NCBI RefSeq assembly: GCF_010015585.1
Contig: NW_022985067.1
Location: forward strand, 1,810,940-1,874,939
DNA from: Eremomyces bilateralis CBS 781.70
Taxonomy: Eukaryota; Ascomycota; Dothideomycetes; Eremomycetales; Eremomycetaceae
DNA length: 64,000 nucleotides
Reading direction: 5' to 3'
Shown: piece by piece, positions 1-13,872 of the stretch
Layout: the number at the start of each line of letters is the position of its first letter
Position numbering within the stretch: the stretch's first letter is position 1
The notes under the pieces: generated by a model
What the model was told of the DNA's origin: nothing
What the model saw: the letters and a program-made list of their open reading frames with translations, nothing else
The model's database searches: none
Program-made: the position numbers and the translations under genes

Positions 1-811
1 GAACTTGCGGATTACGGGGGACTCGGTATTGATATCGGCGAGGGAGACCTCGTCATTTCCTAGCCAGCACTATCTCTATGTCAGATTGTGCTCCATGAAC
101 CTTGCGCGGAGACATGCGTACCTGCTGGTAGTCCGTGGGATCGGTGTAATTGGTAATGGGGCAATAAGTGTGGAAAGAAGACTTTTGATTGAAAGGTGCG
201 GGGAATTGGGCGTAATCGACTGAACTACCCGGGCCAGGCCATGCGAGGTTATTCATTAGGATATCGACCATTAAAAACTAGAGGAAACATGATAAGCGAT
301 GAGCATCGATAGCTGCTGGCAGGTCCACTCACCATGCCCCGGTCGTGAAGCGCTTTCGAAAGGTCCTTCAAGTCCTCATCGGTCCCGAAATGTGAGTTGA
401 GTTGCGTGACATCTTGCTGCCAGAAGCCATGATAGTTCTCTCCGGCCAGTGGCGAATCTACACCTTTGACAACTGGCGATATCCAGACCTTTTCGTTTGA
501 CGTTAGATTAGGAATAGGGGTAGTTGCACTGGGGAACATACGGCAGTGAAGCCCATATCTTGGATATAGTCCAAGTGGTCGATTATACCTCGCCATGATC
601 CTCCACATCGCTTTTTGGCCTGCGTATCGCACAAGGCATCGGTACTGCCATCAGTGCGGGCGAAACGATCGGTGATAAGTTGGTAGATTGATCGGTCTCG
701 CCAGTCATCGGGCGATGCCGCGCTGGCGCTGTGGATTAAGGCAAATAGTATTAAAATAACATTGAATAAAACGAATGGATTCGACAAAGCCGTCGAAGAA
801 GCAGATACCAT
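1..811 (-). CDS. agtA: AgtA/AmyD-type secreted GH13 alpha-glucanotransferase/amylase, N-terminal part (runs off left edge)
   Basis: The first 217 residues are visible, in exons 811-542, 488-333, 277-122 and 69-1, all phase 0 with GT..AG ends. A hydrophobic signal peptide (residues ~10-32, ending SAASA) precedes the GH13 start [16 protein letters not shown], so the enzyme is secreted. Region I reads DILMNN (D147, N152), where ordinary alpha-amylases have a histidine (DVVxNH). That His-to-Asn change has been described for the GPI-anchored Aspergillus niger alpha-glucanotransferases AgtA/AgtB, which act on wall alpha-glucan. The catalytic regions II-IV and any GPI signal lie outside the window. 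Divergent pairing with an alpha-1,3-glucan synthase supports a wall role over starch digestion. Family is certain; the AgtA-like assignment is probable. Confidence 0.88.
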
Positions 812-3800
812 CGTGTTGATATCTCGTCAGGTCATCACGCAGATATGCTGAGTCGAAACGAGTTCCCCGGAGGTACCAAAGGGTGGAGGAGCTATAGGTA
901 GTGGGACAGCCACCACGAGAGATGAAATACGAGTGAGCACAAATCTGGAGAAGACGATGGGCGATCCTGGGAAGAAAAGCACTGGCACCAAACTCGACTC
1001 TTCCTCAAAAGTCAACACTCAGAAGCAGGACCTGTATTAACGAAAGACGGGAAACAAGTGGATCAAAAGAGGCCCAAAAGCACCGAGGGAACGACTGAAG
1101 AGTGAAGACTGAAGAGGTAGGAGGCTCAAACTGGACTGAGGGTCACAATGAAAAACCACAAAGCACGAGGAAAATCCTGCGATTCTAGCAAAGAGAAGGG
1201 GATCACACGCTACCAGAAGAGACCCCATTGTGATTGGCGAAGGTCTGAACTCTGAACTCTGAAGGATCGAATGCCATGCCACAGTCGGTTGCCAGGTAGC
1301 CAATACAATAGCCAGTAGCGAAGTCTAGTGCCATCGATTGGATCCATTAATATTAGCCTCTCCCCAAAGCGGTAAGGAGGACTTTGAAGGGGGCTCCTTG
1401 TGAAGGCGAATAGCGAATTAGCGATAATGGAAGGGCAAATTTGATAGAGAATGCCCGCTGACCAGCAGCAGGGCGTTCGTATTAGGTAGAGAGTCGGAAG
1501 ACCGAAGAGACAGAGAATTAATTCGGTTTGCTCTGTGATGATCCATTCATTGGCTTATGCCTGGGTCCGACGCTCAACCGCCAGGCAAGTCGGACCCCAA
1601 CTGAGTTCGGGCGTTCAGGTGTTCAGGAAGAAGGGGCTTTGTTGTTCCTCTTCATATGATCAGATGAGGGCAAGCTTGACGGAAATCAGGGGATGTTCCT
1701 GGGAAGTGGGACGTGAGAACTCTGGGGTGCTGCCCTATTAATAATGGTCGTGATCTCCATGGCCATCCAACGTTTGCAAACCCGACATGTAGATCTGCCA
1801 CCTTTGATATGCTGATGTCCTACATTACATGTGGAAATACGGAAATCGGTTTCAACATCAAGGAACGGGAGGGAAGAGAATGGGTTAATTACTCCAATGA
1901 AGATTCTGGACTCTTGTGCGATTCGGATAGAATGGAACTCTCACGGCCCGGCTTCAGTACCTTAGCTTCTCCCCAGGGTCAGTAGTGGTAATGACAGATG
2001 AGAAATAAGCTCAACAAAGAGGATCCAACAGGGCGGTTCCTTGCGAAGATAAGCACTACCCAGTGCGGCTTGCACGAAATTCACGCTAACGGCCTTAGCC
2101 GCCGTTCTGTCGGAGGTATAGTGGGTCAGGCAAGAACTGAACCGGGATAAAGCTGACATTGTGTACTAGCTTGGCATGCTTGGTACAATGGAAATGGACT
2201 AACGCGCATTAATCCCGCGCCACTCATTCTATTTCTCGGGACTCTCGCCTTCGGCCGTACAGGCATTACGGTCGTAGCGTGCCAATATTGCTTGACTGGT
2301 AATAAAAAGGTACAAGATACTAGAAGTTACATAATAATACGTCAGCAGTCAGCATTGTACCAACCCCCTTGCCTAACAACCTGGCAGCCTTACTGCCTTC
2401 TGGTCCCAAACGAATGCAAGCGAACCAGCAGTTCGCGTTTAACTTGACGACAAAAATACTCTTCTGCTCCTCATCGTATTATCTGTCTCAGTATGATTGT
2501 ATCAACCATTAAATGTTTGTCATGTCATGGAGCGTGCTCTGTGATTCCAAACTGCATGTAGTTCCGTCTGAGTCTGATCTCTGAATATCCACCATGGATC
2601 CCCTTATTCTGGCCAGGTCCCTTTCGGCTGTAATTTGTTATTTTCCGCTACGGAACTTGCTTATTAGTTATTTGGGTCTAGTCCCTGCTCCATAATTTCT
2701 CCCTACCCTCGTCTTCGACGATGCACCGCCCGGGTCCCTAAAATACCTAAAATACCTCCCTACCAGGAAGCCGAGCCTGATGGGCTGGGAACTCCAAGCT
2801 CATCCAAGCCCTTGATCGAGAAAAAAAGTGCTTGGTGCTTGGCCTTGCTGATACCCTCGCCACAGTGAGCGGGAGCTACACACGTAATCCTAAGTATCCC
2901 GTTTTAGCTTCACCGCCGTGCCCCGCCGGGACGCCTTGGATGTTTTCGATCGGTCCCGGTCCTTGTGTCAAGTCTATTGCATTCCCCCTGTATGAGCAGT
3001 TGAAGATCTGGTCAACTTCGAGAATGGTTCGACACCATCGTGCTGACATCTCCACCAACACCGGTGCTGGGTCAAGGGTGAGCCAAAAGTTTCTAGCGTA
3101 ATCCCCTTTTGCCATATCGAGAACATTTACTCTGTGCTGTTGGACCTTCACTCGCCTCTGTCTTTTGATGATTATTATTGAGACTCCCCTGAGCCCTTCA
3201 GTTGGTACGCTGGTTGCTGTCGCCAGTTTCCATACACTTTCTTATCCCGCTTTAGCACAGCTCTTCAAACATCTTGCTTCCGTCCATGCCCTATTAGTAT
3301 ACCGCCACTACTCCTTAGTTGATCTTTAGACATTGAGGAATTCTCCGCTTTGTGGCAAGCTGAGTAAACATCATGCAGCGGGAAGACCCTTTTCCACTCA
3401 ACGTGAACCCTGTCTAACTCCACATCCGGAAAAACACAACACATAGCTATTGTAATACAGTCCGGAGCTAGGGCATCGTGTCGCGAGCTCCGTTGTGTAA
3501 AGCAAAGCACGATATTCACCCAGGAGAGCGTAATCAGCGAGTCCTTTCATCCCTCGTCAGCACCTTATTGTTCCAAGCAGATCGTGCGCCGCAGAACGTG
3601 ATATACACAAGCCATGCTCTATCCGGTTGGGATAAGGATGAATAGACCCTGCAAACCTTGATCCGGGCATCCCCCGTGTTCGAAGGTCCTAACCAATTTT
3701 CGCACCCGCTACAGGGAGACGGGCAGATGGCGTTCCAGCGATCCGTCACATTGGTCCGAACCCATCCCTGCTACTTCTCAGCCGCTTCGACATTGGTCTC

Positions 3801-4245
3801 GACACCGCCCTCTGCAAGTTGGCATGTCACCAACCTTATGGCTGTTGCACGCGGACTCGTCGGTCAACATGGAGACTGGACAGACTAGCCACCCAAAGCT
3901 AGTGTCCAAGAGGCTCAGGGCTGAGCCAAAAATACAACAAAGCTGATGTCTGTTGTCCGCCTGTCCCCTCATATCAAATTTCATTTAGTGGAGATCTGAT
4001 GGTTAGGTAGGTAATCACCTTTCCTTACAGTCTTTTGGACAATCTTCGCAAGTCGCAACCTTCAACTTCAACTTCCCTAAACCTTCTGATATCGGGCGAA
4101 ATGCCATTTGTCGTTTGACAAGTTAACCGCTATACACTCTCCGTCTTTTATTCTTGGATTTGTTGCATTTTGCGAGCCTCTTCGGTGTAATATTTGGAGC
4201 ATCTTGCTTCGCCTAGGAGAGGCGAGGCATTCAAGCGATCTGGTC
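812..4245. promoter_or_regulatory. Long divergent intergenic region between the amylase and the alpha-glucan synthase
   Basis: The region holds 3.4 kb with no reading frame that resembles a protein family. The longest frames (about 90 codons near 1.7 and 2.9 kb) have no domain, no plausible splice partners and overlap each other on both strands. It must contain the promoters of both flanking genes. No clear repeat or RNA gene was seen. Confidence 0.5.
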
Positions 4246-7200
4246 ATGTTTTACCGTTCATTTCTTTTCGGCTTCTTCACATTCGCCTCTGGTATCAATG
4301 CTTTGAGGTACGACCCGGAATACGTGGATTGGAACCTGAACACGAATGAGTTCGCGACCAACCCGACCGACTATTCAGGGAAATGGGAAAACCATGATTT
4401 CCACATATCGCCTGATAACTGGCGGTTTCCATTTTACACCATCTTCTTGGATCGATTTGTCAATGGCGACCCCTCTAACGACAATATCAATGGAACGGCT
4501 TTCGAGGTGGACATACTTTCAAATCAGCTGCGCAATGGAGGGGACATCGCCGGTCTCCAGAATTCCTTGGACTACCTCCAGGGTATGGGTGTCCAGGTAT
4601 GCGACATCTATCTTTGATGAAAGTCGCCTTATGCTAAGCTGTCTTTAGGGTATCTACTTAGCAGGTAGTCCTCACATCAATCAACCTTGGTCGGCCGATA
4701 GTTTCAGTCCCTTGGACCTTACGATGCTCGATTGGCACTATGGTAATATTACTGCGTGGCGGGATCTAATAGACGATATGCACGCCCGTGGGATGTATGT
4801 CGTACTGGATAACACGATATCGACGTAAGTCTCTCCTCATGGTCTTCAACTAATGCTTGTGCTGACTTGCCTAAGTATGGGCGACCTGATTGGATTTGAT
4901 GGATATTTGAACACTTCAACACCCTTCAGCTTCAAGGAACATAAAGCTGTATGGAAAACCGACCGACAATATCTCGATTTTGTGATCGACGAAGACGAGA
5001 TGGAAGACTGCGAATACCCTCGCTTCTGGGACGAACGTGGTGAGCGCGTTGGCAGCAACGTCACTGACCTGATGACCTCGTGCAAGCGAAGCGACTTTGA
5101 TCAGGTATGATCATTTTCTACATCGATCTTGAGCAATAGCTGACATGGACATAGTACGGTGATGTCGCCTCCTTCGGTGAATACCCCGAGTGGCAGAAGC
5201 AACTCTCCAAGTTCGGTTTCGTACAGGACCGATTACGAGAATGGCAGCCGTCTGTTATGGATAAAATCGTTCGATTCTCCTGCCTTACCATTCAGATGTT
5301 GGACATCGACGGCTTCCGTATCGATAAAGCCTTAACCATCACCCTCGACGCCCAAGCCGAGTGGAGCAAACGGATGAGGGAGTGCGCAGCTGAAGTTGGG
5401 AAAACCAACTTCCTCATCACGGGCGAAATCGTCGCTGGTAATGCCCTCGCCGCTCTGTATCTCGGCCGAGGAAAGGAACCCCAAATGGCATACCGCGAAG
5501 TAGAGGATGCTTTCCTTGCTGACAACGACACCGACCTCGCCACCAACATTCGGGACATCAGTGCAATGGACTCAGCCACCTTCCATTATTCCGTCTATCG
5601 AAGTTTGACTCGGTTTCTGGGGATCGATGGTGTTTACGGTGCTCAAATGGATATCGCGATCAACTGGGCCAAAGGTTGGCAGGACATCCTGAAGACTAAC
5701 GACATGATCAACACGAACACTGGCAAATTCGATCCACTCCATCTTTATGGAACCACGAATCAGGACGTTTTCCGCTGGCCTGGCATCACGAACGGAACTA
5801 AAAAGAATCTACTCGGAAACTATGTGACGACTATGATCATGCCAGGCATTCCCATTCTGATGTGGGGCGAGGAGCAAGCCATGTATGTGCTTGAGAACAC
5901 TGTAGGCAATTACCTCTTCGGCCGTCAGCCATTGTCGTCCACGATTGCATGGCAACTCCACGGTTGCTACCGCGTGGGTTCCGAGAAATACGACAATTTC
6001 CCCTTCGACCAGTGTCTGTATGGCTGCGAGGACATGAATGTCAGCTTGGATCACCGCGATCCCTCGCACCCGATCCGCAATGTCATTAAGCGTATGTACG
6101 AGATCCGTCGTCAATTTCCAACGGTCAATGATGGATTTATGATGGAACAACTGTCCACTCAAACACATTGGGTCTACCTTCCCGGATCCGGTGGAACTGG
6201 TACCGAGCTCGGGATGTGGAGCAGCGTGCGTCGAAGACAGCCAGATCTCCAAGATTTCACCGGACAGGGTGCCGGAAACGAAATGGTTTGGCTTCTATTC
6301 AGCAACGAAAACCAGCTGACGACCTTCAACTTCGACTGTGCCACTAAAGAGTCAAACCGCGAGGACAACAAGACACTTGTTGCCCCTTTCGACGCCGGCA
6401 CCACGGTCAAGAATCTCTTCTATCCCTACGAAGAGTACACACTAGAATCTGGGGGTGTCGAGCACAACTTCGAGAATACCACCGGCTCTGGATGCCTATC
6501 GGCCATCGACATTCCTGCGTGGGGTTTTAAAGCCTTAGTTCAAAAGAAGGCGTTCAAGGAACCAGCACCGAGTGTCACCAAATTTCTCCCCGGACATGAC
6601 TACAGACTCCAGTCGAGGGTGGGCCCCAACGATAAGGAGTCTATCAAGATCGAATTCCACTTCTCAGAAATAATGGATTGTGACTCCGTGAGGGACTCCA
6701 TCTCGCTCACCTCTGAGACCCATGATGGCTCCGTTCCGATCGTCAATAGAGCCACTGTACAGTGCCTGACTTTGCCAGCGATCGATATGCCTGAATTTTC
6801 AGGAGAACCAGCGGGTGTTTGGCAATTTATCACCAACCTTGACAATTTGGCCAACGGTATCCACAGGATCACGCTGACGAACGCAACGAGCAAGGGGGGA
6901 GAGCCATCTGGAACTAAAGACAACTTTTTTCTTCGAGTGGGACAAGTAGACAACCCCATGGTGTTCCCACAAGGCGCAAACTATTCCACCAGCCTCGTCA
7001 AGAAGAGTGGCGACAAAATTCGTGTCGAACATCGCGCTCCCGGTGCGACCAAATTCCGTGTCAGTCGCGACTACCAATCCTCTTGGACCGATTGGATGCC
7101 ATATGACGGTAATACTCCTTATGAACCGGCGCCGCGGAACTGGACCGGAACGAAGAAGCAGGACTGGGAGGAGGAGCACATCATCGTTCAATACTGGAGT

Positions 7201-10200
7201 CACCTTGCTGGGAGCAGCCATCATCAACAGGAAGGTGACTTGATCGAGGGCAATGTTGAAGACTTTCCACCGCGACGGTTCCCCCACGTATTCATCAATG
7301 GCCTTTTCAACCAATTTGGCTTTGACTCCGGGATGAAGAACCAGATGTCACTCAACAAAACTGGCTTTTGGAATTTCGACTTCATGGCGGACTGGCCCAC
7401 CAATTTCCAGTTCAACATCTGGGGCATGAATCCCAGCGGCCAGCCTGACAAGACCTGGATCTACGGTGACGTCAACAAAGACAAGGTCTTGGACCGCCTT
7501 CCCCCTGGATCGTTGCTCGTCAACGTCGTGAACATTACGGAGTTTCCTAAACCTCCTTTCGCTGCTTGGCGTATTGTCCTGGACGATCGTGCCTTCAAGT
7601 ACACCCTCCTACCTACGGGGTCAAGCTCCGCGCAGTTAGCTCTGTTCTGTTTACTGTGGTTCTTCCCGCTCGCAATTGCTGCCGCCGTTGTGTATATCTT
7701 CATCAAGTCCTATTACCAAGTGAAGTTCAACGAGATCGGTGCCGAGGAAAAAAGTGGTGCCCTCATCCCGCTTGCTTTGCGAAACAAGCTCCGTCGCCTC
7801 TCATCCGATGGTCGGGAGAAGGACCGGGTGTTGGGTGCTGGCATCCGGGAATCCTTCGACTCTCACCGCAGTCCATTTGGTGCTCTTCAAGCAGACGCTG
7901 GAGATCCTGAACGTCGCACCGTCTTGATTGCTACCATGGAGTACGACATTGAGGACTGGAAGATCAAGATCAAGATCGGTGGTCTTGGTGTCATGGCCCA
8001 GCTCATGGGGAAAAATCTCGGTCACCAGGACCTCATCTGGGTCGTCCCTTGTGTCGGTGGCATGGATTACCCGATTGATCAAGTCGCGGAACCCATGTAT
8101 GTGACCATCCTAGGCAAAGATTACAAAATCGATGTCCAGTACCACAAGCTACGCAACATCACGTACGTCCTTCTTGACGCTCCGCTATTCCGACAGCAGA
8201 CAAAGAACGACCCCTACCCTGCTCGTATGGACGACTTGGACAGTGCCATTCTCTACTCCGCATGGAACTCGTGTATCGCTGAAGCCATTCGGCGATTCCC
8301 TGTGGATATCTACCACATCAACGACTATCACGGTGCCTTGGCACCTCTGCACCTTCTTCCCGAGGTCATCCCTGCCTGTCTGTCTCTGCATAACGCAGAG
8401 TTTCAAGGTCTCTGGCCGATGCGTACCGAGAAGGAGAAGGACGAAGTGTGCAAGGTGTTCAACATCGACCCTGACACTGCTGCCAAGTACGTCCAGTTTG
8501 GTGAGGTCTTCAACCTCCTTCACGCTGGTGCCAGCTATATCCGCGTCCATCAGAAAGGTTTCGGCGCGGTTGGTGTCTCCAAGAAGTATGGTAAGCGTTC
8601 ATATGCGCGTTATCCCATTTTCTGGGGTCTGTCCAAGATTCGCAGTCTTCCCAACCCGGATCCTTCGGATACAGGAGAATGGAATCCGAATGAGTATGCC
8701 GGGGCAACCATCACCGTCGATCGCGAATTCGAGGCAGGCCGAGGGGACCTCCGACGCCAGGCACAAGAATGGGCAGGATTGGAGCAGAATCCGACCGCGG
8801 AGCTATTCGTGTTTGTCGGCCGTTGGTCGATGCAGAAGGGCGTGGATCTCATTGCGGATGTGTTCCCATCGGTTCTGGCGAACAATCCCAATACCCAGAT
8901 CATTGCAATCGGTCCAGTCATTGACTTGTACGGCCGGTTTGCGGCGCTGAAGCTTGAGAAACTGACGAAGCTCTACCCTGGCCGTGTGTTCTCCCGTCCT
9001 GAGTTCACACAACTCCCTCCATACATCTTCAGCGGTGCCGAATTTGCTCTCATCCCGTCTCGTGATGAGCCTTTTGGTCTCGTCGCTGTCGAATTCGGTC
9101 GTAAAGGCGCACTCGGTGTTGGCAGCAAAGTCGGTGGTTTGGGTCAAATGCCTGGTTGGTGGTTCACCATTGAGTCGAACGCAACGAAGCACTTGATCAA
9201 GCAGTTCAAGACGGCCATTAATGAAGCTTTGGCTTCCTCCCAAGAGACTCGTTCGATGATGCGTGCTCGATCTGCCAAGCAACGATTCCCAGTCGCTCAA
9301 TGGGTCGAAGATCTCAGCAAGCTACAATCTACTGCGATCAGGACTTCCAGAGAGAATTGGAACAAGTCAAAGGCATCTTCTGTCAGGAATATTTTCTCCA
9401 GTCGCCCCGGTAGCCGAGCAGGTTCGCCAAATGCTAGCCAGCTGGACATCAGCTGGCCATTACACGGCAGCCCTGGCCAAGATCAAGCCTTGATGTCCGC
9501 ACCTCCTTCTCCACTCCTCACCCCGAGACTTCCATACAGCGACAATCCGTCTCCTCGTTTGTCGGTGGCGACCACAAGCTCGTTTGGCGACCTCGCGCCT
9601 CCTCCCATTTCCGAGCGTGGCCTTAGCATCTATGGCTCCGTGACGTCGGATCAGAAGAGGGAGAGGCGACTTTCAAATCTCAGTATCCATTCCGTTGTCG
9701 GTGAGCGGACAGATTTCGCCCTTCAGAAGGTTGACCCTTTCTTCACCGATTCCAGCGGACACTATTACCGCGAGTTCGAGAAGAAGCTCGACAATCTTGG
9801 ACCGAAGAACTCTGAGACAGACCTCTGCATTGAGGAAATTATCACAAAGAGCGAGAAAAAATGGTTCGAGGAATACAGAGGGGCGAAGCTGGGCCAGTCG
9901 TCCAAGAACGCCTCGTCGATTTCGCTGCACAAAGGGCTGAAGAGACCGAGTCCTGGACTTGAATCATCTGCCTCTTCCATCCGCTCGTTCAGCCGTAATG
10001 GCCGTGGTGGAGAGGATTCTTTCTTCCACCATTACTCCGACGATGAGCTCGACGACACGATGAGCACCACCAGTTCATACAATGAGGAGTTTGAACTCGG
10101 TGAGAACTACATTCCTCCGACGGGCCTGCGTCGCTTCATGCTCCGCAAGGTCCTTGACTGGCCCATCTACACCTTCGTTCTTGCGTTCGGGCAAATCATC

Positions 10201-11540
10201 GCTGCCAACTCGTATCAAATTACGCTTCTCACTGGTGAGGTCGGTCAGGGGGCCAGCACGCTATACGTTATTGCTAGCATCTATGCGATCACATCTGTCC
10301 TATGGTGGTTCGCGTTCCGTCGTCTAAAATCGCTTTGGGTTCTTTCCTTACCATTCGCCCTCTATGGTGTCGCCTTCCTTTTCATCGGGGTGGCGCCGTT
10401 CGTCAGTATGGCTGGTCGTGGTTGGGTCCAAAAGGTCGCGTCTGGTTTCTACACGACAGCATCATCCAGCGGTAGTATTTATTTCGCCCTAAACTTCGGT
10501 GATGAAGGTATGTCGATTTATTTTCCCCCTATATTTCCATCTGGCCAGCGCTAACTCGATACAGGTGGTGCACCTGTCAAAACATGGGTCCTCCGGGCAT
10601 GCATCATTCAAGGAACGCAACAGATCTACGTTAGCGCTCTTTGGTTTTGGGGATCGGCGCTTAGTCGCCTATCTGATGAAGGTGTCGAGACGACCAGTGT
10701 GGCTCCTACGGCAGTTATCGCTGGTGTTTGTCTGCCAGTTGCCGTCCTATTATTCGCACTAGCAGTGATCACCTTCATGGGGCTTCCAAAGTACTACCAT
10801 CAAGTTCCTGGCGCTGTGCCGTCGTTCTATAAGTCCATCTACCGACGAAAGATCATTCTGGTAAGTTTTTAGCATTCCAATGTGTCTCCTGGCGTATCCT
10901 GACATGTTTCTAGTGGTTCTTCGTCGCCGTCGTGATTCAGAACTTTTGGCTAGCCTCCCAATACGGTCGCAATTGGCGTTTCCTCTGGACAAGCCACAAC
11001 ACCCACAGTTGGCAGATCCTCATTCTCCTCCTCTTCTTCTTCCTTGGCGTCTGGGCCTTCTCTCTCTGGGTCTTGGGCCGCCTCACCAAAGCGCATTCCT
11101 GGATCCTCCCTATCTTCGCCATTGGTCTCGGCGCTCCTCGTTGGTGCCAGATGCTTTGGGGTACTTCTGGCGTCGCCGCCTACCTCCCCTGGACTTCCAG
11201 TCCAGTCACCTCCGCTCTTCTTGCCCGCGCCCTGTGGCTTTATCTCGGCGTGCTCGATGCTCTCCAGGGCGTCGGGTTCGGTATGATCTTGCTACAGACC
11301 ATGACCCGGTTTCATAATACTTTCGCCCTCATCGCGGCACAGTTCCTCGGTTCCATCGCAACCATCATCGGTCGCGCTATCGCCCCCAACAACCTCGGTC
11401 CCGGCCCTGTATTCCCGAATTTTGCGTTAGGAGCAGGTGGCTTGGCCAACGCTTGGTTTTGGATCTGCTTACTGATGCAAATCGCGATCTGCATCGGATT
11501 TGCCCTCTTCTTCAGAAGGGAACAACTTTCCAAGCCTTAA
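4246..11540 (+). CDS. ags1: Cell-wall alpha-1,3-glucan synthase
   Basis: Exons 4246-4596, 4649-4824, 4876-5104, 5155-10507, 10565-10860 and 10914-11540 give 2343 aa, close to the usual ~2400. A signal peptide (residues 1-19) leads an extracellular GH13 domain with region II DGFRIDKA and region III LITGEI. A single transmembrane helix follows at ~1075-1105, then a cytosolic GT5 glycogen-synthase-like domain (~1175-1640) with the nucleotide-sugar loop KIGGLGV and EPFGLVAVEFGRKGA. A Ser-rich linker comes next, and a multi-spanning C-terminal domain from ~1920 is thought to export the chain. This three-part layout is unique to fungal Ags/Mok proteins. The enzyme makes wall alpha-1,3-glucan at the plasma membrane. 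The ATG at 4246 is chosen because the signal peptide begins there; an in-frame upstream ATG (4108) would bury it. Confidence 0.97.
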
Positions 11541-12808
11541 AAGGCTCTCGGTTGGATATTTGTATGAAAATTAGGATGAGCTGGGAAATTGTAATGTCTA
11601 CTTTCTTATATGATAACCCTCCTTCATAAGGATCTCATTTGGTTCGGTTGCTTGGGTCGTTTTCGGCAACGGCATTTGGCAAACGCATGGCATTGGAGTT
11701 TTGAATGGAGAAGGTGGTTTTATTTTCTGTAAATAGATCAAGTAGATACAAAATGATCTCTTAATGATACCATATTGAACTCTACATGCTGCGCCTATGT
11801 ACTTCTCGTCAAAATCACAATCCATTAATAACTACATCAAAACACGTCGTGTGTACTCCAAAATTCAATCAATTGTGTATCAAAGTATGCTCTACCTCAT
11901 AATTTTTATTTTTTTACATGTCTATACTTGTGTCTAGTGGAAAACGCTAATATGTAGTGAACTTGGCCGCGCCGAAACCGTGATCTAGCCATGGTTCCCG
12001 AGTTACGGTCAAATGCACCTGGAAAACACGCATTAGATGTCATATAACGCCTTTCTCGATCGGTATTCACGCGAATATCCCATTTTTATGCACGATTTAT
12101 GTTCATATTTCCCATTCGAAGTAAGGCGATCTTTCGAAGGTGGATGCTATATAGCATTTAATATTTCTGGAGGACCTTCTTGCATCTAAGACACCCTTTG
12201 GCAAAAGTGTCATATTCTAGGCAGTGCCGTTATTTTGCCGCGGTGGCATCGGGCTCATCATCCCTTTAGATCGAATTGGACAGAGGCAGTGGCTTCGGGG
12301 CGCGAGATCCGTGTTCATAAATGGTAGGACGGAGAAGACCTAGGAATTAGCCCAAGATATCAAAATGGGAGTGTATACTCATCTCATTATGGGCCAAGAG
12401 ATCGCCGCCGGTTGGTTTCGGTCGATAGCAAGCAACCCGACTTTTAAGAAGCGCGTGTATATCGCGACTATGGATAGGCTCTCTTTGGTGACCTTCTGGG
12501 GAAGTAGTATCCGTCTACAGCATGTATGTCAATCTTAGTAGTAGTCTCGTCATAACTGCTGTATTAGAAGAGTATAGAAGATCCTCTATTAAAAGGGAAA
12601 CCTCGGGCTGCATCATTGACTGCTTTAAACCACGACAAGGGATACCATCCCCTCTGAAACCCCTTCCCATTGTCATAGAGCGCATTTCTGCGTGATTTGA
12701 AATGAGCTAGTGCTTAATATCTTCTCGATAGTCAAAATTATCATATATAAATATATAATATAGGCATTCAGTTGCTGACTATATCGATGGACCGTCCCCA
12801 AGTTATAA
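11541..12808. other. Intergenic region, no gene seen
   Basis: This stretch holds the 3' flank of the alpha-glucan synthase and AT-rich sequence with no recognisable coding, RNA or clear repeat signal. It borders the repeat-rich segment to the right. Confidence 0.4.
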
Positions 12809-13699
12809 TCAGTCGACATCTATACTGAGAGGCGGTAAGGATGCCTCTGCTTGTTCTGCCACAGTTTCGAGATGCCTGTGGACTCCCTTGTAGCCTTCAC
12901 AAACCCCAAACTGGTGAAGAAGATCGAGGATACACTGTTTCACGCCATTTGAATGTAGAAAAACACCAAATAAGTGGGGAAACTTGTTGCTCCCTTCTGA
13001 CGCCCGAGAATAGCAGAGAATGGACGTGATTATCGCAATCCTGTGGTTGAACTTGGCAGGATCCCGTGGTGGTCGATCTTTTCTCTCTGTCTTGGGCGCC
13101 ATGAGGCCTTTGAGCAATCCACATAGAAGAGGAGCACGAGTGTTAACTTGCTCGTACATCTGCCCAAACTGCATGTCGCCTAGCATGCGCTCGTAGTCCT
13201 TGACTTTCTGACCCTCTGACTGTTTCTCCCTCCCCACACCGGCAGGTGAAGTCTCCTCTTGGACACGGTCGACTTGGTAGGCACTAAACATACCTCCGGC
13301 TCCTTCCAGTTCCTTCATTTCCTTCCTCAGAGCCTTTACAGTGATAATTCCTGCCGCACCAGACGCGGGATGTTCTCGCAGTGCGTCTAAGACCTCTGGC
13401 TGACCGTAGACGGCCTCTGCGAGCCGTTTAGCACGCGTGGCAGGGCGCTCCCCATAACCACTTGACCCTTGAGTCGTCGCGTAGACATGGATAAATTCTC
13501 GTAATGTAATGTTTTTTTTCCGCATGAATTGGCATATCTCATTTACTCTCTGCGCCTTACTGCGTCTTTGAGACCCTCTTACCTTCTGACGAGGTGTATT
13601 AGATGTGTTTGAGGGTGCAATATGCTGAGGACTTGGAGCGGCTGGCAGGGTGAGCGGGTTCAACTGCACGCTCTGACAATGCTGGTTTTGGGCCGACAT
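12809..13699 (-). CDS. DUF6589-like protein, N-terminal half only (probable mobile-element remnant)
   Basis: This is one open frame of 296 aa. A Ser/Pro/Arg-rich leader is followed by a block near residues 50-70 (NEICQFMRKKNITLREFI) and a later block (LCGLLKGLM, then IAIITSILCYSRASEGSNKF and HLFGVFLHSNGVKQCILDLL). This order and style resemble the N-terminal half of the large DUF6589 proteins that are expanded in fungal genomes, often with repeats. Those are normally 700-1000 aa, and here the frame stops soon after the second block with no continuation visible downstream. It lies next to inverted-repeat elements at 13873-14737, which supports an origin in a transposable element. Function is unknown; the family assignment comes from pattern memory only. 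Confidence 0.45.
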   Translation of the reverse strand: MSAQNQHCQSVQLNPLTLPAAPSPQHIAPSNTSNTPRQKVRGSQRRSKAQRVNEICQFMRKKNITLREFIHVYATTQGSSGYGERPATRAKRLAEAVYGQPEVLDALREHPASGAAGIITVKALRKEMKELEGAGGMFSAYQVDRVQEETSPAGVGREKQSEGQKVKDYERMLGDMQFGQMYEQVNTRAPLLCGLLKGLMAPKTERKDRPPRDPAKFNHRIAIITSILCYSRASEGSNKFPHLFGVFLHSNGVKQCILDLLHQFGVCEGYKGVHRHLETVAEQAEASLPPLSIDVD

Positions 13700-13872
13700 G
13701 GCCCAAAATTAAACCAATTATGGAGAAAAAGCAGGGGAATCGAATTCTTATGTTTAATTGATGGAGCACTGTGTGGTTGTGGATAAAAATGGAGTTAAAG
13801 ATGGTCTTCCATTTGGGATGAAAGTTGCCCGCACACACGCAAAAACGATGGACAGAATCCTCAGGCTACATA

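Noticed and set aside
812-4107. Several 60-90 codon frames on both strands in the alpha-glucan locus gap
   Set aside because: Overlapping frames without domains, conserved splice partners or codon-level signal.
8132-8950. 272-codon second frame inside the alpha-glucan synthase
   Set aside because: Shadow frame of the conserved GT5 domain; Ser/Arg/Thr-rich with no homology.
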